Source: Pseudomonadota bacterium (GTDB lineage Bacteria > Desulfobacterota > Desulfovibrionia > Desulfovibrionales > Desulfovibrionaceae). Taken from it: a stretch of 63,240 nucleotides of DNA. Below the pieces are notes generated by a model. The model was not told the origin of the DNA. It did no database searches and saw only the letters and a program-made list of their open reading frames with translations. The stretch lies in contig JAHIUD010000048.1 of NCBI GenBank assembly GCA_018817515.1, forward strand, positions 1 to 63,240. The letters run 5' to 3'. Made by a program: the position numbers and the translations under genes. Shown here one piece after another: positions 1 to 7,968 of this stretch (the stretch's first letter is position 1; the number at the start of each line of letters is the position of its first letter).

Positions 1-1
1 C

Positions 2-1261
2 CTGGGCCACGGCCTGCAGGACCGCGTCCTGGAGCTCGACGGCCAGATGCTCTTCACCACCGGCCACCAGCACCGGGGCAGCCAGCCCCAGCCGCGCATC
101 CGCCAGGCCCCCACGGAGCAGATGAGCTACCTCTCGCGCAATCAGGGCCGCAGCTGGGAGCCGTTTTCCGTCATCGCCAGCGAAAAATGCCTGGTGCTCT
201 GCGAGGCCTCGGTTATCCGCCTGCCCCAGGAGCTTGTGGGCGGACCGCCGCGCCTGTTGGCGCTCATGCGCGAAAACTCCTTCGTGGGCGAGCCCATGTA
301 CTATTGCCTCAGTGAGGACGGCGGGGCCACCTGGGGCGCGCCCCGGCCCACCCCGCTCATCGGGCACCGGCCCACCCTGGGCTGGACGAGCAGCGGGCGG
401 CTCTTGGTGACCTACCGCGATGTCGGGCCCGACCCCGGCACCAAGGCCTGGCTCGGCTCGCTCGACGACCTCTGCTCGGACTTCGAGGTCCACGGCCTGC
501 ACCCGGTGCCGGGCAATCCGAAACTGACCAAGCGCGGCCTGGTCATCAAGAACGAGTCCGGCTCGCCCTCGGCCACGTCTTCGCCTGTGCGCTACGTGCT
601 GCGGCCCCTCACCGACCCGGCCTCGGCCCGCGCGGTGTTCGAGACCGAGGTCAAGGTGGTCGCGGCGGAGATGAACGGCTGCGGCATCCGCCTGGGCATC
701 TGGTGGAAGCTGTACCCGGACTGCCTGGTGCCGGATATCGACGACGCCCTGCCCATTGCCTGGAAGCCCGGGCGCTTCCACACCGTGCGCATCGAGTACG
801 AGCCCGGCCTGTGCCGCTTGTTCGTTGACGGCCACGCGCGCGGGGAGTACCCGGTGGACCGCATGTCCGGCGAGACGCGGCCCATCCTGGTGGGGGCCGT
901 GGTGCGCAAGGGCGACAACGGCTGCGAGGCCGTGTGGCGGCACATGTCGCTGGCCACAGAGGAGCCGACCCAGGGTCGGCACTATGCCTGGACCTGGGAC
1001 CACAAGAGCGGGCTCTTGCCCGACGAGCACACCGCGCGGCGCGTGCTGGAGCTCAAAAACGACCGCCAGGCCAGCCCGGCGGATTTCGGGTACTCCGGCT
1101 GGACCGAACTGCCCGCCGACGCGAACGGCGCGCGCTTCCTCTGCGCCTACCACCACGGCGGCGGTGGTGAGCCGGGTTACACCCCTGGCGAGTCCTCGCA
1201 CGTGCTGAGCACAATGTTTTATGAGAGCGATTTTGGGAGTGTAGATGAGGGGGGCGGGTAA
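2..1261 (+). CDS. Sialidase-like (BNR/Asp-box) protein, 5' end missing
   Basis: The reading frame is open to the left edge, so the true start lies outside the window. Two Asp-box-like motifs are visible: SRNQGRSWEPF and SEDGGATWG, the S-x-D-x-G-x-T-W signature of sialidase beta-propellers. The middle third (from about LRPLTDPASARAVFETE to FVDGHARGEYPVD) resembles a concanavalin-type lectin insert, as in some exo-sialidase-like proteins. The C-terminus returns to propeller-like sequence. The substrate cannot be deduced. The stop codon overlaps the next start (TAATG). The gene is GC-rich like the core genes, unlike its AT-rich neighbour. Confidence 0.7.
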   Translation: MGHGLQDRVLELDGQMLFTTGHQHRGSQPQPRIRQAPTEQMSYLSRNQGRSWEPFSVIASEKCLVLCEASVIRLPQELVGGPPRLLALMRENSFVGEPMYYCLSEDGGATWGAPRPTPLIGHRPTLGWTSSGRLLVTYRDVGPDPGTKAWLGSLDDLCSDFEVHGLHPVPGNPKLTKRGLVIKNESGSPSATSSPVRYVLRPLTDPASARAVFETEVKVVAAEMNGCGIRLGIWWKLYPDCLVPDIDDALPIAWKPGRFHTVRIEYEPGLCRLFVDGHARGEYPVDRMSGETRPILVGAVVRKGDNGCEAVWRHMSLATEEPTQGRHYAWTWDHKSGLLPDEHTARRVLELKNDRQASPADFGYSGWTELPADANGARFLCAYHHGGGGEPGYTPGESSHVLSTMFYESDFGSVDEGGG

Positions 1262-1884
1262 TGGACAATTCCAGCGTGCCGTTTTGGACTGCCGTTGCGG
1301 CGATGGCTGCTGTTGGCACAGCTTGCGTCACGAGCATCTACACATATCTCACTCTCAAGCTGTTCAGGACGCAAGCCGAACCAAAAGTAATACTCTACGT
1401 GAAACAGAATGAACACAACCCATTTGTTTTGCTTCTTGTTGTAGAGAATATTGGGAAAGACATTGCAACTAACATTGTATTTAGCCCATCCCGGGTTCTC
1501 CCTGAACATGCTTATGGACTAAGTGTTGATACAGATTATGTCGCAAAAGTAATGGACTCTGGCCCTATTGTTGAAGGTATTCCTTCGTTAGAGCCAGGTG
1601 GGATGAGAGAACTCTCATGGGGGCAATTCGGTGGGCTCACAAAAGCGCTTGGCGGTAGTAATATTATCGTCGATATATCTTTCATGCACGGGAACAGGGA
1701 AATGACCAGTCACGCAGTGCTAGAGGTCGCTTCATTTTCAAATGTGACCGCGAACGATACACCTCAAAAAAAGATTGTAAAGCAACTCGAAGAGATTAAT
1801 AGAAACATACGACGTATCGCAGATCACCTAGATCCGCTCGTTGTAAAGCCCTATAAAGAAGATGATGATGGGACAATAGGATGA
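1261..1884 (+). CDS. Small membrane-anchored protein of unknown function, AT-rich
   Basis: This is a 207-residue protein with one N-terminal hydrophobic segment (about residues 8-35, FWTAVAAMAAVGTACVTSIY) followed by a soluble domain rich in beta-type residues. It starts in the TAATG overlap with the upstream gene and its stop overlaps the next start (ATGA), so it is embedded in a compact transcription unit. The base composition is clearly more AT-rich than both neighbours, which suggests separate acquisition. I recognise no family. The layout resembles many single-TM proteins of accessory regions, but no function can be assigned. Confidence 0.65.
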   Translation: MDNSSVPFWTAVAAMAAVGTACVTSIYTYLTLKLFRTQAEPKVILYVKQNEHNPFVLLLVVENIGKDIATNIVFSPSRVLPEHAYGLSVDTDYVAKVMDSGPIVEGIPSLEPGGMRELSWGQFGGLTKALGGSNIIVDISFMHGNREMTSHAVLEVASFSNVTANDTPQKKIVKQLEEINRNIRRIADHLDPLVVKPYKEDDDGTIG

Positions 1885-2786
1885 ATCAGATTTATTCCAT
1901 CCCCATCATCACTCCCGGCTGGCCCGAGTACGAACTCATCGACTCCGGCGATTCCCGCAAACTGGAACGCTTCGGCAAGGTCGTCATCGTGCGCCACGAG
2001 CCCAAGGCCTGGTGGCGGCCCGCCCTGCCCGAGGCCGAGTGGGCCAAGGCCGACGCCAGCCAGGACGATGAGGGGCGGCTTACCGTCAACGGAAAAGTCC
2101 CCAAGGCCTGGCCCCTGCGTCTCGACCTTCCCGGCGGCAGGCAGATCACGCTCGAAGCGCGGCTGTCCGAGACCTCCCGGCACATCGGCCTGTTCCCGGA
2201 GCAGGCCCCGCACTGGCGGCTTCTGGCCGAGGTCGCGGCCCAGTTCCCCAAGAAGGGCGAGGCCCCCAAGGTGCTCAACCTCTTCGGCTACACCGGGGCC
2301 GCCAGCCTGGCCGCCCAGGCCAGCGGCTTCGCCGCCACCCACGTCGACGCCTCGCGCCCGGCCATCGCCTGGGCCAAGCGCAACCAGGAGCTGTCTGGCC
2401 TGAATGACAGACCGGTGCGCTTCCTGCTCGACGATGTGGTCAAATTCGTGCAGCGCGAAATCCGGCGCGGCAACCGCTACCAGGCCATCCTGCTAGACCC
2501 GCCGTCCTTTGGCCGCGGCCCCAACCGCGAGGTCTGGAAGGTCGAGGGCATGGTCCGCGACCTTCTGGCCGACTGCCGCACCCTTTTGGCCGACGACGCG
2601 CGCCTGCTGCTCTTGACCATGTACAACATCGAGGCATCGGCGCTCATGCTTGGCAACCTCCTGCAGGACGTGCTGCGCGGCATGCCCGGCGCCATCCAGG
2701 TGGGCGAGCTGGCCGTGCCGCACACCGCTCCCGGGGCCGAGGCGCGCCTGCTGCCGCGCTCCATCTACGCCCGCTGGCAGGCCTAG
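1881..2786 (+). CDS. Class I SAM-dependent (rRNA) methyltransferase
   Basis: A 301-residue RlmI/RlmK-like methyltransferase. The SAM-binding motif I is VLNLFGYTGAASLAA (about residues 130-145). The acidic motif II is in the THVDASRPAIAWAKRN segment. The catalytic motif IV is LLDPPSFGRG (about 205-214), with the DPPxF pattern of 23S rRNA cytosine-5 methyltransferases of the RlmI type. It lacks the N-terminal PUA domain of RlmI, so it belongs to the shorter SAM-dependent methyltransferase family. It overlaps the previous gene by four bases (ATGA). The substrate is probably rRNA, inferred from the family only. Confidence 0.85.
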   Translation: MNQIYSIPIITPGWPEYELIDSGDSRKLERFGKVVIVRHEPKAWWRPALPEAEWAKADASQDDEGRLTVNGKVPKAWPLRLDLPGGRQITLEARLSETSRHIGLFPEQAPHWRLLAEVAAQFPKKGEAPKVLNLFGYTGAASLAAQASGFAATHVDASRPAIAWAKRNQELSGLNDRPVRFLLDDVVKFVQREIRRGNRYQAILLDPPSFGRGPNREVWKVEGMVRDLLADCRTLLADDARLLLLTMYNIEASALMLGNLLQDVLRGMPGAIQVGELAVPHTAPGAEARLLPRSIYARWQA

Positions 2787-2794
2787 GCCAAAGA

Positions 2795-2965
2795 GAACCG
2801 GGGGCGCTGCCCCCAAGCCAGAACTGGGGGCGCTGCCCCCAAGCCCCCGCCAAAGGGCCTGAGGCCCTTTGGAATCCCCATTACGCCGAAAGGGCTGGGC
2901 CAGGCGAAGCCTGGCCCAGCCCTTTCGGCTGATGAGGGGGTCCGGGGGAAATCATTCCCCCCGCA
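2795..2965. repeat. GC-rich extragenic palindromes after the methyltransferase
   Basis: The stretch holds a string of palindromes: two copies of GGGGGC-GCT-GCCCCC, then AAAGGGCC-TGA-GGCCCTTT, then a perfect 21-bp stem with a GAA loop (2885-2905 paired with 2909-2929), then GGGGGAA-N4-TTCCCCC. A related GGGGG..CCCCC palindrome recurs near 46853 just outside the other island edge. They may act as terminators or as chromosomal extragenic repeats. No T-tract follows the 21-bp stem. Confidence 0.7.
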
Positions 2966-3094
2966 GTGCTCATCATTCACCAAGCCAATCAATCAGAATT
3001 CTAAAATTATACAATTAATACAGCGACTAGACACTGGAACAAGTCTCCGCAATTTCCCATTTGACACCGGATGAAACCGTCTTATACTGTCACT

Positions 3095-3115
3095 CGTGTC
3101 CCGCTGGTGTCCCGA
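3095..3115. repeat. Candidate left island edge / integrase-binding repeat
   Basis: CGTGTCCCG-CTG-GTGTCCCGA: two near-identical 9-mers separated by 3 bases. The same arrangement with spacer TGT occurs at 46750-46770. The left copy sits about 35 bp upstream of the integrase start and partly overlaps a GGTGTC-N6-GACACC palindrome. It could be attL or an integrase arm site. The sequence alone does not distinguish these. Confidence 0.4.
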
Positions 3116-3149
3116 CAGACACCGCACTCCTGGAGAACGGAGGTACCCG

Positions 3150-4331
3150 ATGTCTATCCTGGTCGTATGCTCGTGCAAGGCTGTCTATAGCCAGAAAAAG
3201 CCCGTTTGTCCAAAGTGCGGTAGTCCGAAGAAAGAGCGCGGGACACGGTACCAAGTCGTTATCCGTGAAGGTGGGCGCGGGACACGCAAGCACACGCGCT
3301 TCGCGAATACTCTCGCCGAAGCCAAGGAAGCCGAACAGCGGATTCGTAACCAGCTCAGCAACAATATCAATCCGAGGGCGGCAAGAAAAGGAATCACTGT
3401 CGGGGAAATTTTCCGACGGTATATCATGCTCGCGCAACACCCCAACGCCGACGAATACAAGACCAGTTGGAAGAAGGATGAACAGCGCTGGCGCGACTAC
3501 CTGGCCGCTTCGTTCGATAATCGACGCCTCGACGCCATCTGTCGCCAAGATATCCTGGACTTCCTCACGGCGCTTGAAAAGCGGCAGTCCCGCGTCGGCA
3601 AGCCTCTTGCCCCGGCCACGCGTAGGCACGCTCTACACTTGATGCAAAGGCTCTATAACTGGGCAAGAGAGCAAAACATCTACACCGGATATAATCCGAC
3701 GGCAAAAGTGGCTGTCACCGTTATTAACGATGTCGGTCGCGTGCTGCAACCGGTCGAAATTCAGGCGTTTCTGACGGGACTTGCCTCGCTCGGGGCAGAG
3801 GGGCGGCCGCTTGTGGACCGGATGTGCGCCTTGGGGCTTCTATTCGCGCTGCTGACAGGTCGCCGCCTTGGCGAGATATGCACCCTGCGTCGGGACAAGG
3901 CGAACCAGGAAGACGAAGAAGCCACGTTCTGGGATGAAAAGAACAACAAGTGGCTGACCGTGCCAATCAGTCCGGAGTCTCTGGCAATCATTCAGCAAGC
4001 GGACATGATCGGCCTCAAGGACGCGGACCTTGTATTTCACCGCGAAGAAGGAAAGGGCATATACAATCAGATGGAGTACCGCTGGGAAAAACTTCGGGAT
4101 ACCATAGGCCTTTCGGGGTTCCGCATCCACGACTTCCGCCACACGTTTGCGACCTGGACCAAACGGAAAATTGGCCTGCTGGCCTCTATGGGCCTGACCG
4201 GCCACACCACGATCACGAACGCGAGGCGTTACGAGCATACGGATGATGATGTGCTACGTCGCGGTGTCGCGGCTGTTGCGGAACGAGCGGGGCTGAGAAA
4301 CGGCGCACAGGATGACAAGCAGACGAGTTGA
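3150..4331 (+). CDS. Tyrosine recombinase / phage-type integrase
   Basis: A 393-residue integrase. An ATG at 3150 is preceded by GGAGG with good spacing, so it is preferred to the longer frame starting at 3096. The catalytic set of the family is visible: Arg in LLTGRRLGEI, His and Arg in HDFRHTFATW, His in LTGHTTITNA and the Tyr nucleophile in RRYEHTDDD. The N-terminus holds a zinc-ribbon-like CSC..CPKCG (about residues 7-22), then a SAM-like core-binding domain (about 85-180). It lies at the left edge of the accessory region and probably integrated the island. It faces a convergent gene across a shared hairpin terminator. Confidence 0.92.
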   Translation: MSILVVCSCKAVYSQKKPVCPKCGSPKKERGTRYQVVIREGGRGTRKHTRFANTLAEAKEAEQRIRNQLSNNINPRAARKGITVGEIFRRYIMLAQHPNADEYKTSWKKDEQRWRDYLAASFDNRRLDAICRQDILDFLTALEKRQSRVGKPLAPATRRHALHLMQRLYNWAREQNIYTGYNPTAKVAVTVINDVGRVLQPVEIQAFLTGLASLGAEGRPLVDRMCALGLLFALLTGRRLGEICTLRRDKANQEDEEATFWDEKNNKWLTVPISPESLAIIQQADMIGLKDADLVFHREEGKGIYNQMEYRWEKLRDTIGLSGFRIHDFRHTFATWTKRKIGLLASMGLTGHTTITNARRYEHTDDDVLRRGVAAVAERAGLRNGAQDDKQTS

Positions 4332-4374
4332 TACGGGTAGATCTTGAATCGTAGAACAAATCCTCCGGCGCCTC

Positions 4375-4410
4375 GTGGGCGAAAGGGATGAAACCCTCTC
4401 GCCCACTTCT
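4375..4410. terminator. Bidirectional terminator hairpin
   Basis: GTGGGCGA at 4375-4382 pairs with TCGCCCAC at 4399-4406, and the stem is extended inward by AGGG/CCCT. It lies between the convergent integrase and the minus-strand gene that ends at 4416. The T-rich tail is weak. Confidence 0.6.
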
Positions 4411-4415
4411 CATTA

Positions 4416-5387
4416 TCAAGTCGGGTAAACCTTGAGTGCTCCAGATGTAATCCCTTTTCCGAGCAGCTTGAGCCTGCCAGGGCCTTCTTTGTCCAAGCCA
4501 TATGACGTGATGAACAGCTTGTTCACCTCCCAATTGTCTTGGGATAGGCATACGCCCGAACGCGTTCGACCGTTGTGCCAAACCATGCGCGCAGCGCGGG
4601 AGGTCGGCGCATAGTCATGCCGCAAATCCCCAGTGTCCTCCAGCGGCGGCCGCTCCAAGGCGCTGCGCAGCATGTCATGCGTCAGGGGGGTGTGCCGACG
4701 TGGCCTAAACTGCCGCATGATGTCTGCGGCAATCTCTTTTCCCTCCTTCGAAATATCCCCCGGCGCCCATGACTCGCCCCACATGCTGACGTTGCGCACA
4801 ATAACGCGCGCCGCCAGTTCAAGCGGATATCGGGCTGCGAACATCACGCCCGGTGCCTTGACGAATGACACGATTTCCGAACCAGCCGGCCTTGCGAAAT
4901 CACCATGCGGCCACAAGTGCCCGACTTGACGGAACGGCGGGATGAGCGAGTCTGCCACTGGAATCAAGAGCCCGCACACGGGCAGCATCTGCGCTGTGAT
5001 GTCGCCGGTCTGCGACGGCCAGGCGCCAATGAGCTCGACCGAGTCTTGCGTGCCGAGGGAACAGTAGGCATAGGGCGTTGCGCCAACGTCGTAGTGGAAC
5101 GAGGCCGGAGCAAGCGCCTCAAGGGTTTGGATAACCCTGCCGTCTTTGGGGAGTTCCTCTGCGTGGGCGATCAGGCACTTTTGGACGGCGATGATGTCGC
5201 GCACAGCCACCCGGAAAATCACGCCACGCGGGTCGAGACATCCGACGATCCGAATAGAGCAGCCGTCGTTCCAAGCGAGAATTATCTCCCGTGTGGACAC
5301 GACGCGGCACGGCTCCCCGGTGCGTCTTGATATACCAGGTAGGACGATGCTGCGGGAGAGGGTGGTGAGGGCATAAACGATCGACAT
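4416..5387 (-). CDS. Unknown protein, paralogue A of a divergent pair
   Basis: A 323-residue protein, not recognised. AAAGGAG lies just upstream of the ATG. It is clearly homologous to the protein at 6025-6870: both begin with a block of the form L..L...I.LP..SRRTG..CR.V.TRE..L, and both share a central block P.CG.L.P..D..I.PFRQ.GHLW..G.FA followed by VSF....GV.FAA. There is no signal peptide or membrane segment. The C-terminal third carries Arg-rich stretches. The two genes are head to head with about 640 bp between them. Retention of two divergent copies suggests related roles, but no function can be named. Confidence 0.7.
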   Translation of the reverse strand: MSIVYALTTLSRSIVLPGISRRTGEPCRVVSTREIILAWNDGCSIRIVGCLDPRGVIFRVAVRDIIAVQKCLIAHAEELPKDGRVIQTLEALAPASFHYDVGATPYAYCSLGTQDSVELIGAWPSQTGDITAQMLPVCGLLIPVADSLIPPFRQVGHLWPHGDFARPAGSEIVSFVKAPGVMFAARYPLELAARVIVRNVSMWGESWAPGDISKEGKEIAADIMRQFRPRRHTPLTHDMLRSALERPPLEDTGDLRHDYAPTSRAARMVWHNGRTRSGVCLSQDNWEVNKLFITSYGLDKEGPGRLKLLGKGITSGALKVYPT

Positions 5388-5542
5388 GACAGCTCCTTTG
5401 TTGATGGTCTCGGAGAAAGACCGGAGCTGATTAGCATGCCGGGTTAACTTTGAGAGCCCCCCTTAGAGCGTCTCAGGAAAATTCGTTCCAAAAGGCTTTT
5501 GCCATGCCAGCACGCCGGCCAGCCGCCCTTCTTCCTGCCTCT

Positions 5543-5648
5543 TCGTTTCCTTCGTTTCCTTCGTTTCCTTCGTTTCCTTCGTTTCCTTCGTTTCCTTCGT
5601 TTCCTTCGTTTCCTTCGTTTCCTTCGTTTCCTTCGTTTCCTTCGTTCA
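5543..5648. repeat. 9-bp minisatellite (TTCGTTTCC)n
   Basis: About eleven uninterrupted copies of TTCGTTTCC lie between the divergent paralogues. Because the unit is a multiple of three, it gives spurious ORFs in several frames (FPS, RFL, NEG repeats). These are not supported as genes. The unit resembles the pyrimidine-rich DNA beside the GCGGCCCC terminators at 21184 and 39462. The rest of 5388-6024 holds only the two promoters. Confidence 0.95.
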
Positions 5649-5932
5649 CCCCCTCGCTACCGGCAGCATAGCGCGAGCGCCAGACGCGGCAAGGCAACCC
5701 CTTCGGGGGCGGCTACGCCGCGCCTTGCCCCTGCCTGGCTTTCTCGCGCTCTATCTGTGTTGCGGGCGACGGGCAGAGATGGCTCCGCCGGGGGCTCAAG
5801 GCATCAATGTAGGGTGGGGCTATGGGTGCTCTGAGGAGAAGCCTTACTCTCTCGCAAAAGTGGATATCTTCCCTGACGTCTGAGCAAATCGCCAGCGAAG
5901 CGCGCCCGTATCCGTCGGGCAGGCGCACTGAG

Positions 5933-5989
5933 CAACATGCTAACATTGATCACTTTGTCCTGGGCTCAGGTTTGGAAAATCGCTATAAT
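5933..5989 (+). promoter_or_regulatory. Promoter of paralogue B, shared with the gene at 7180
   Basis: The element is CAACATGC, 7 variable bases, GATCACTTTGTCCTGGGCTC (5948-5967), 16 variable bases, then TATAAT (5984-5989). It aligns without gaps to 7087-7143. The TATAAT is 36 nt before the ATG. The conserved block covers the -35 region and beyond, so an activator or repressor site is likely. Confidence 0.75.
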
Positions 5990-6024
5990 GGACTCCTCAT
6001 CACCTACAACGGAGGAGGTCATCA

Positions 6025-6870
6025 ATGCTCGTTCTTGCTACCCTTGCCAAAGGGATCGAACTGCCCGCCCTGAGCCGCAGAACCGGGAAATTGTGCAGAG
6101 CCGTGCAGACTCGCGAGCTGGTTCTCAGCATCAACAGCGACAACGTCCACCTTGCCGCAGTCCTCGATCAGGACGGCAGACTCCACCGCTCGGCGCTGCG
6201 TGAAGTGCGCTCTGTCCAACGCGGTCTTGTCGCCTGTGCTCGGCAACTCGCTGGTTCCTCCTCCATCGCGAGGGTGTTGCGCACTCTGCCCTGCGACATA
6301 GACTTCGGCGCCAACGGCAGCGTGTTTGACTACTTTTCGATCACCACCGATGACCGCCTGGACCTGGAGGCGGACTGGGCAGATACCCAGGGCAACATCG
6401 TCGGCCAGGTGCAACGCATCTGCGGCATCCTCGTCCCCCAGGGAGACCAAGCGATAGCGCCGTTCAGGCAGCTGGGGCATCTCTGGTCTAACGGACAGTT
6501 TGCTCTCTCGGCAAATTCCGTGGCGGTGTCCTTTATTCGGGGGTTAGGCGTGGTGTTTGCCGCGCATGTCCCAGCCGGTATCTCAATGCAAGCTGCCGAG
6601 CACTTTCGCCGGGGGTGGGGCAATAGCTGGGAACCGGACATGCTGGACGAGGACACTATCACTTACGCGCGCAGCATCGAAAAGGCTTGCGGCATCAAGC
6701 CAAGAACGCAGCTACCGCTCGACATCAAGCTCATCACGCGAGCACTCAAGAAGCACGAAGTGGATCTGAGCGCCTGGCGTGCAGGGAACCTCAGCATCAA
6801 GTTCCATCATCACATCTGGCGCAACGGCGTTAGCCGAGACGGGACCAAGAAAGCGAGGATTGGCCAATAA
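6025..6870 (+). CDS. Unknown protein, paralogue B of a divergent pair
   Basis: A 281-residue protein with a strong GGAGGAGG ribosome site. It aligns with the minus-strand protein at 4416-5387 along most of its length: the N-terminal LP.LSRRTGK.CR motif, the central RICGILVP..D..IAPFRQLGHLW block and VSFIRGLGVVFAAHVP. No catalytic motif, signal peptide or membrane helix is evident. It ends about 40 residues shorter than its paralogue. Its promoter is almost identical to that of the acidic membrane protein gene downstream, so the two are probably co-regulated. Function unknown. Confidence 0.72.
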   Translation: MLVLATLAKGIELPALSRRTGKLCRAVQTRELVLSINSDNVHLAAVLDQDGRLHRSALREVRSVQRGLVACARQLAGSSSIARVLRTLPCDIDFGANGSVFDYFSITTDDRLDLEADWADTQGNIVGQVQRICGILVPQGDQAIAPFRQLGHLWSNGQFALSANSVAVSFIRGLGVVFAAHVPAGISMQAAEHFRRGWGNSWEPDMLDEDTITYARSIEKACGIKPRTQLPLDIKLITRALKKHEVDLSAWRAGNLSIKFHHHIWRNGVSRDGTKKARIGQ

Positions 6871-7086
6871 GCGGGCTGTTCGCCTCCTCGTTGCCAAACC
6901 CTCACGCCCTGGCCCTCGTCAGATAACTTGGGGCTATGGCGAAGGTCCGCCAAGGATACGCCCTGAACCGGGGCGGTTCAAAAACAGAAACAAAGGGGAT
7001 CACTCCACCGGGGCAAATGGCATGGCCATCTCAAGCACCCACTAAACCCTACCGTTCGAGTAGCCAGAGACTACTAGGAGTATATT
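6871..7086. other. Intergenic stretch without recognised genes
   Basis: No supported ORF, hairpin terminator or RNA motif was seen here. Short overlapping frames lack ribosome sites. The 3' side leads into the shared promoter at 7087. Confidence 0.5.
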
Positions 7087-7143
7087 CAACATGCCTAAAT
7101 AGATCACTTTATCCTGGGCTCTTCTCTCGTTATCTGCTATATT
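7087..7143 (+). promoter_or_regulatory. Promoter of the acidic membrane protein gene, twin of 5933-5989
   Basis: The element is CAACATGC, 7 bases, GATCACTTTATCCTGGGCTC (7102-7121), 16 bases, then TATATT (7138-7143). Of the 20 core bases, 19 match the promoter at 5948-5967, and the spacings are the same. The -10 lies 36 nt before the ATG at 7180. Confidence 0.75.
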
Positions 7144-7179
7144 GGCAGCAGGTCAAACGAAAACGACAAGGAGAGGAAC

Positions 7180-7566
7180 ATGGCCGGACTCATCATCAGC
7201 GCGATCATTTTTGCGGCGATTGCCTGGTACCTGCGCACCAGGGAAAAGACCACCGAAGAGACTGTGATCTCCGACGACCGTGCCTACTGGGAGGAGGAGG
7301 ATTTCTGGGACACTGGCAGCAGCGCCTATGGTTTTGGTCTAGGCATCACATCGTCAGATGTGTGCGGCATACCAATGCTGACGAGCATGCTCACCGACAT
7401 CACCTACGCCTACCTGCCATACAACATCTATCACGACATGTTTGACTCCAGCTTTGACGACGATGATGATACGAACCCGGGGGATGACTCCTGGCTATCC
7501 ACCGACGACGACGATTCCTTCAGCGACTACGACGACTGCTGGCCTAGCAGCTTCAACGACGACTAG
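7180..7566 (+). CDS. Acidic single-TM protein of unknown function
   Basis: A 128-residue protein with AAGGAGAGG before the ATG. Residues 2-18 form one membrane anchor (AGLIISAIIFAAIAWYL). The rest is strongly acidic and ends in Asp runs (DDDDD at about 88-92, DDDD near 108, terminal NDD). Tyr, Trp and Ser are also common. The Asp runs could bind metal cations or mimic nucleic acid, but this is speculation. It shares its promoter design with the unknown gene at 6025. A GC hairpin without a T-tract follows at 7653-7676. Confidence 0.7.
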   Translation: MAGLIISAIIFAAIAWYLRTREKTTEETVISDDRAYWEEEDFWDTGSSAYGFGLGITSSDVCGIPMLTSMLTDITYAYLPYNIYHDMFDSSFDDDDDTNPGDDSWLSTDDDDSFSDYDDCWPSSFNDD

Positions 7567-7652
7567 CCGCCCGCTAGAGACCCCCTTCTTCTGTGATTGC
7601 GAGGCTATTCACGGGCCTGCTGCCTCCAAGGCGTAATAGCGGGTGCCGCGTG

Positions 7653-7676
7653 ACGGGGGGCTTCTTGCTCCCCCGT
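7653..7676. terminator. Hairpin, possible terminator after the acidic protein gene
   Basis: ACGGGGG at 7653-7659 pairs with CCCCCGT at 7670-7676. No T-tract follows. The remaining interval to 7968 is AT-rich and holds a TTGACA at about 7904, a likely -35 for the permease gene, but no clear -10 at standard spacing. Confidence 0.4.
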
Positions 7677-7968
7677 CCTCTCCCTAGCGGGGCGCCTCAG
7701 CCCGCCCTCCTGCCGCACATCACGCTAAAAAACTTCACTTTTTGTGGCTATATTCTGCGCTGTTGTATTCCCTTGTGGCAGGATTGTTCCTTGCGCCAAT
7801 ACGCGGGACGTTATTCTCCTGTCTCCTTGTGTAACCCACTCATGGCTGTGACAATCCGCCACCGTCGCTTCTTTCTATGAAATATTCGACACATATTTTA
7901 TTGACAACTTTAGATATAAAATTGTAACCGATGTTACTCTTTAAGTCTTGATAAACAGGAGGCATCAA

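Noticed and set aside
5543-5648. CRISPR array
   Set aside because: The unit is 9 bp with no spacers and no cas genes are present.
5450-5834. ORFs encoding FPS, RFL or NEG tandem repeats
   Set aside because: They are by-products of a 9-bp DNA repeat open in several frames on both strands, without ribosome sites.
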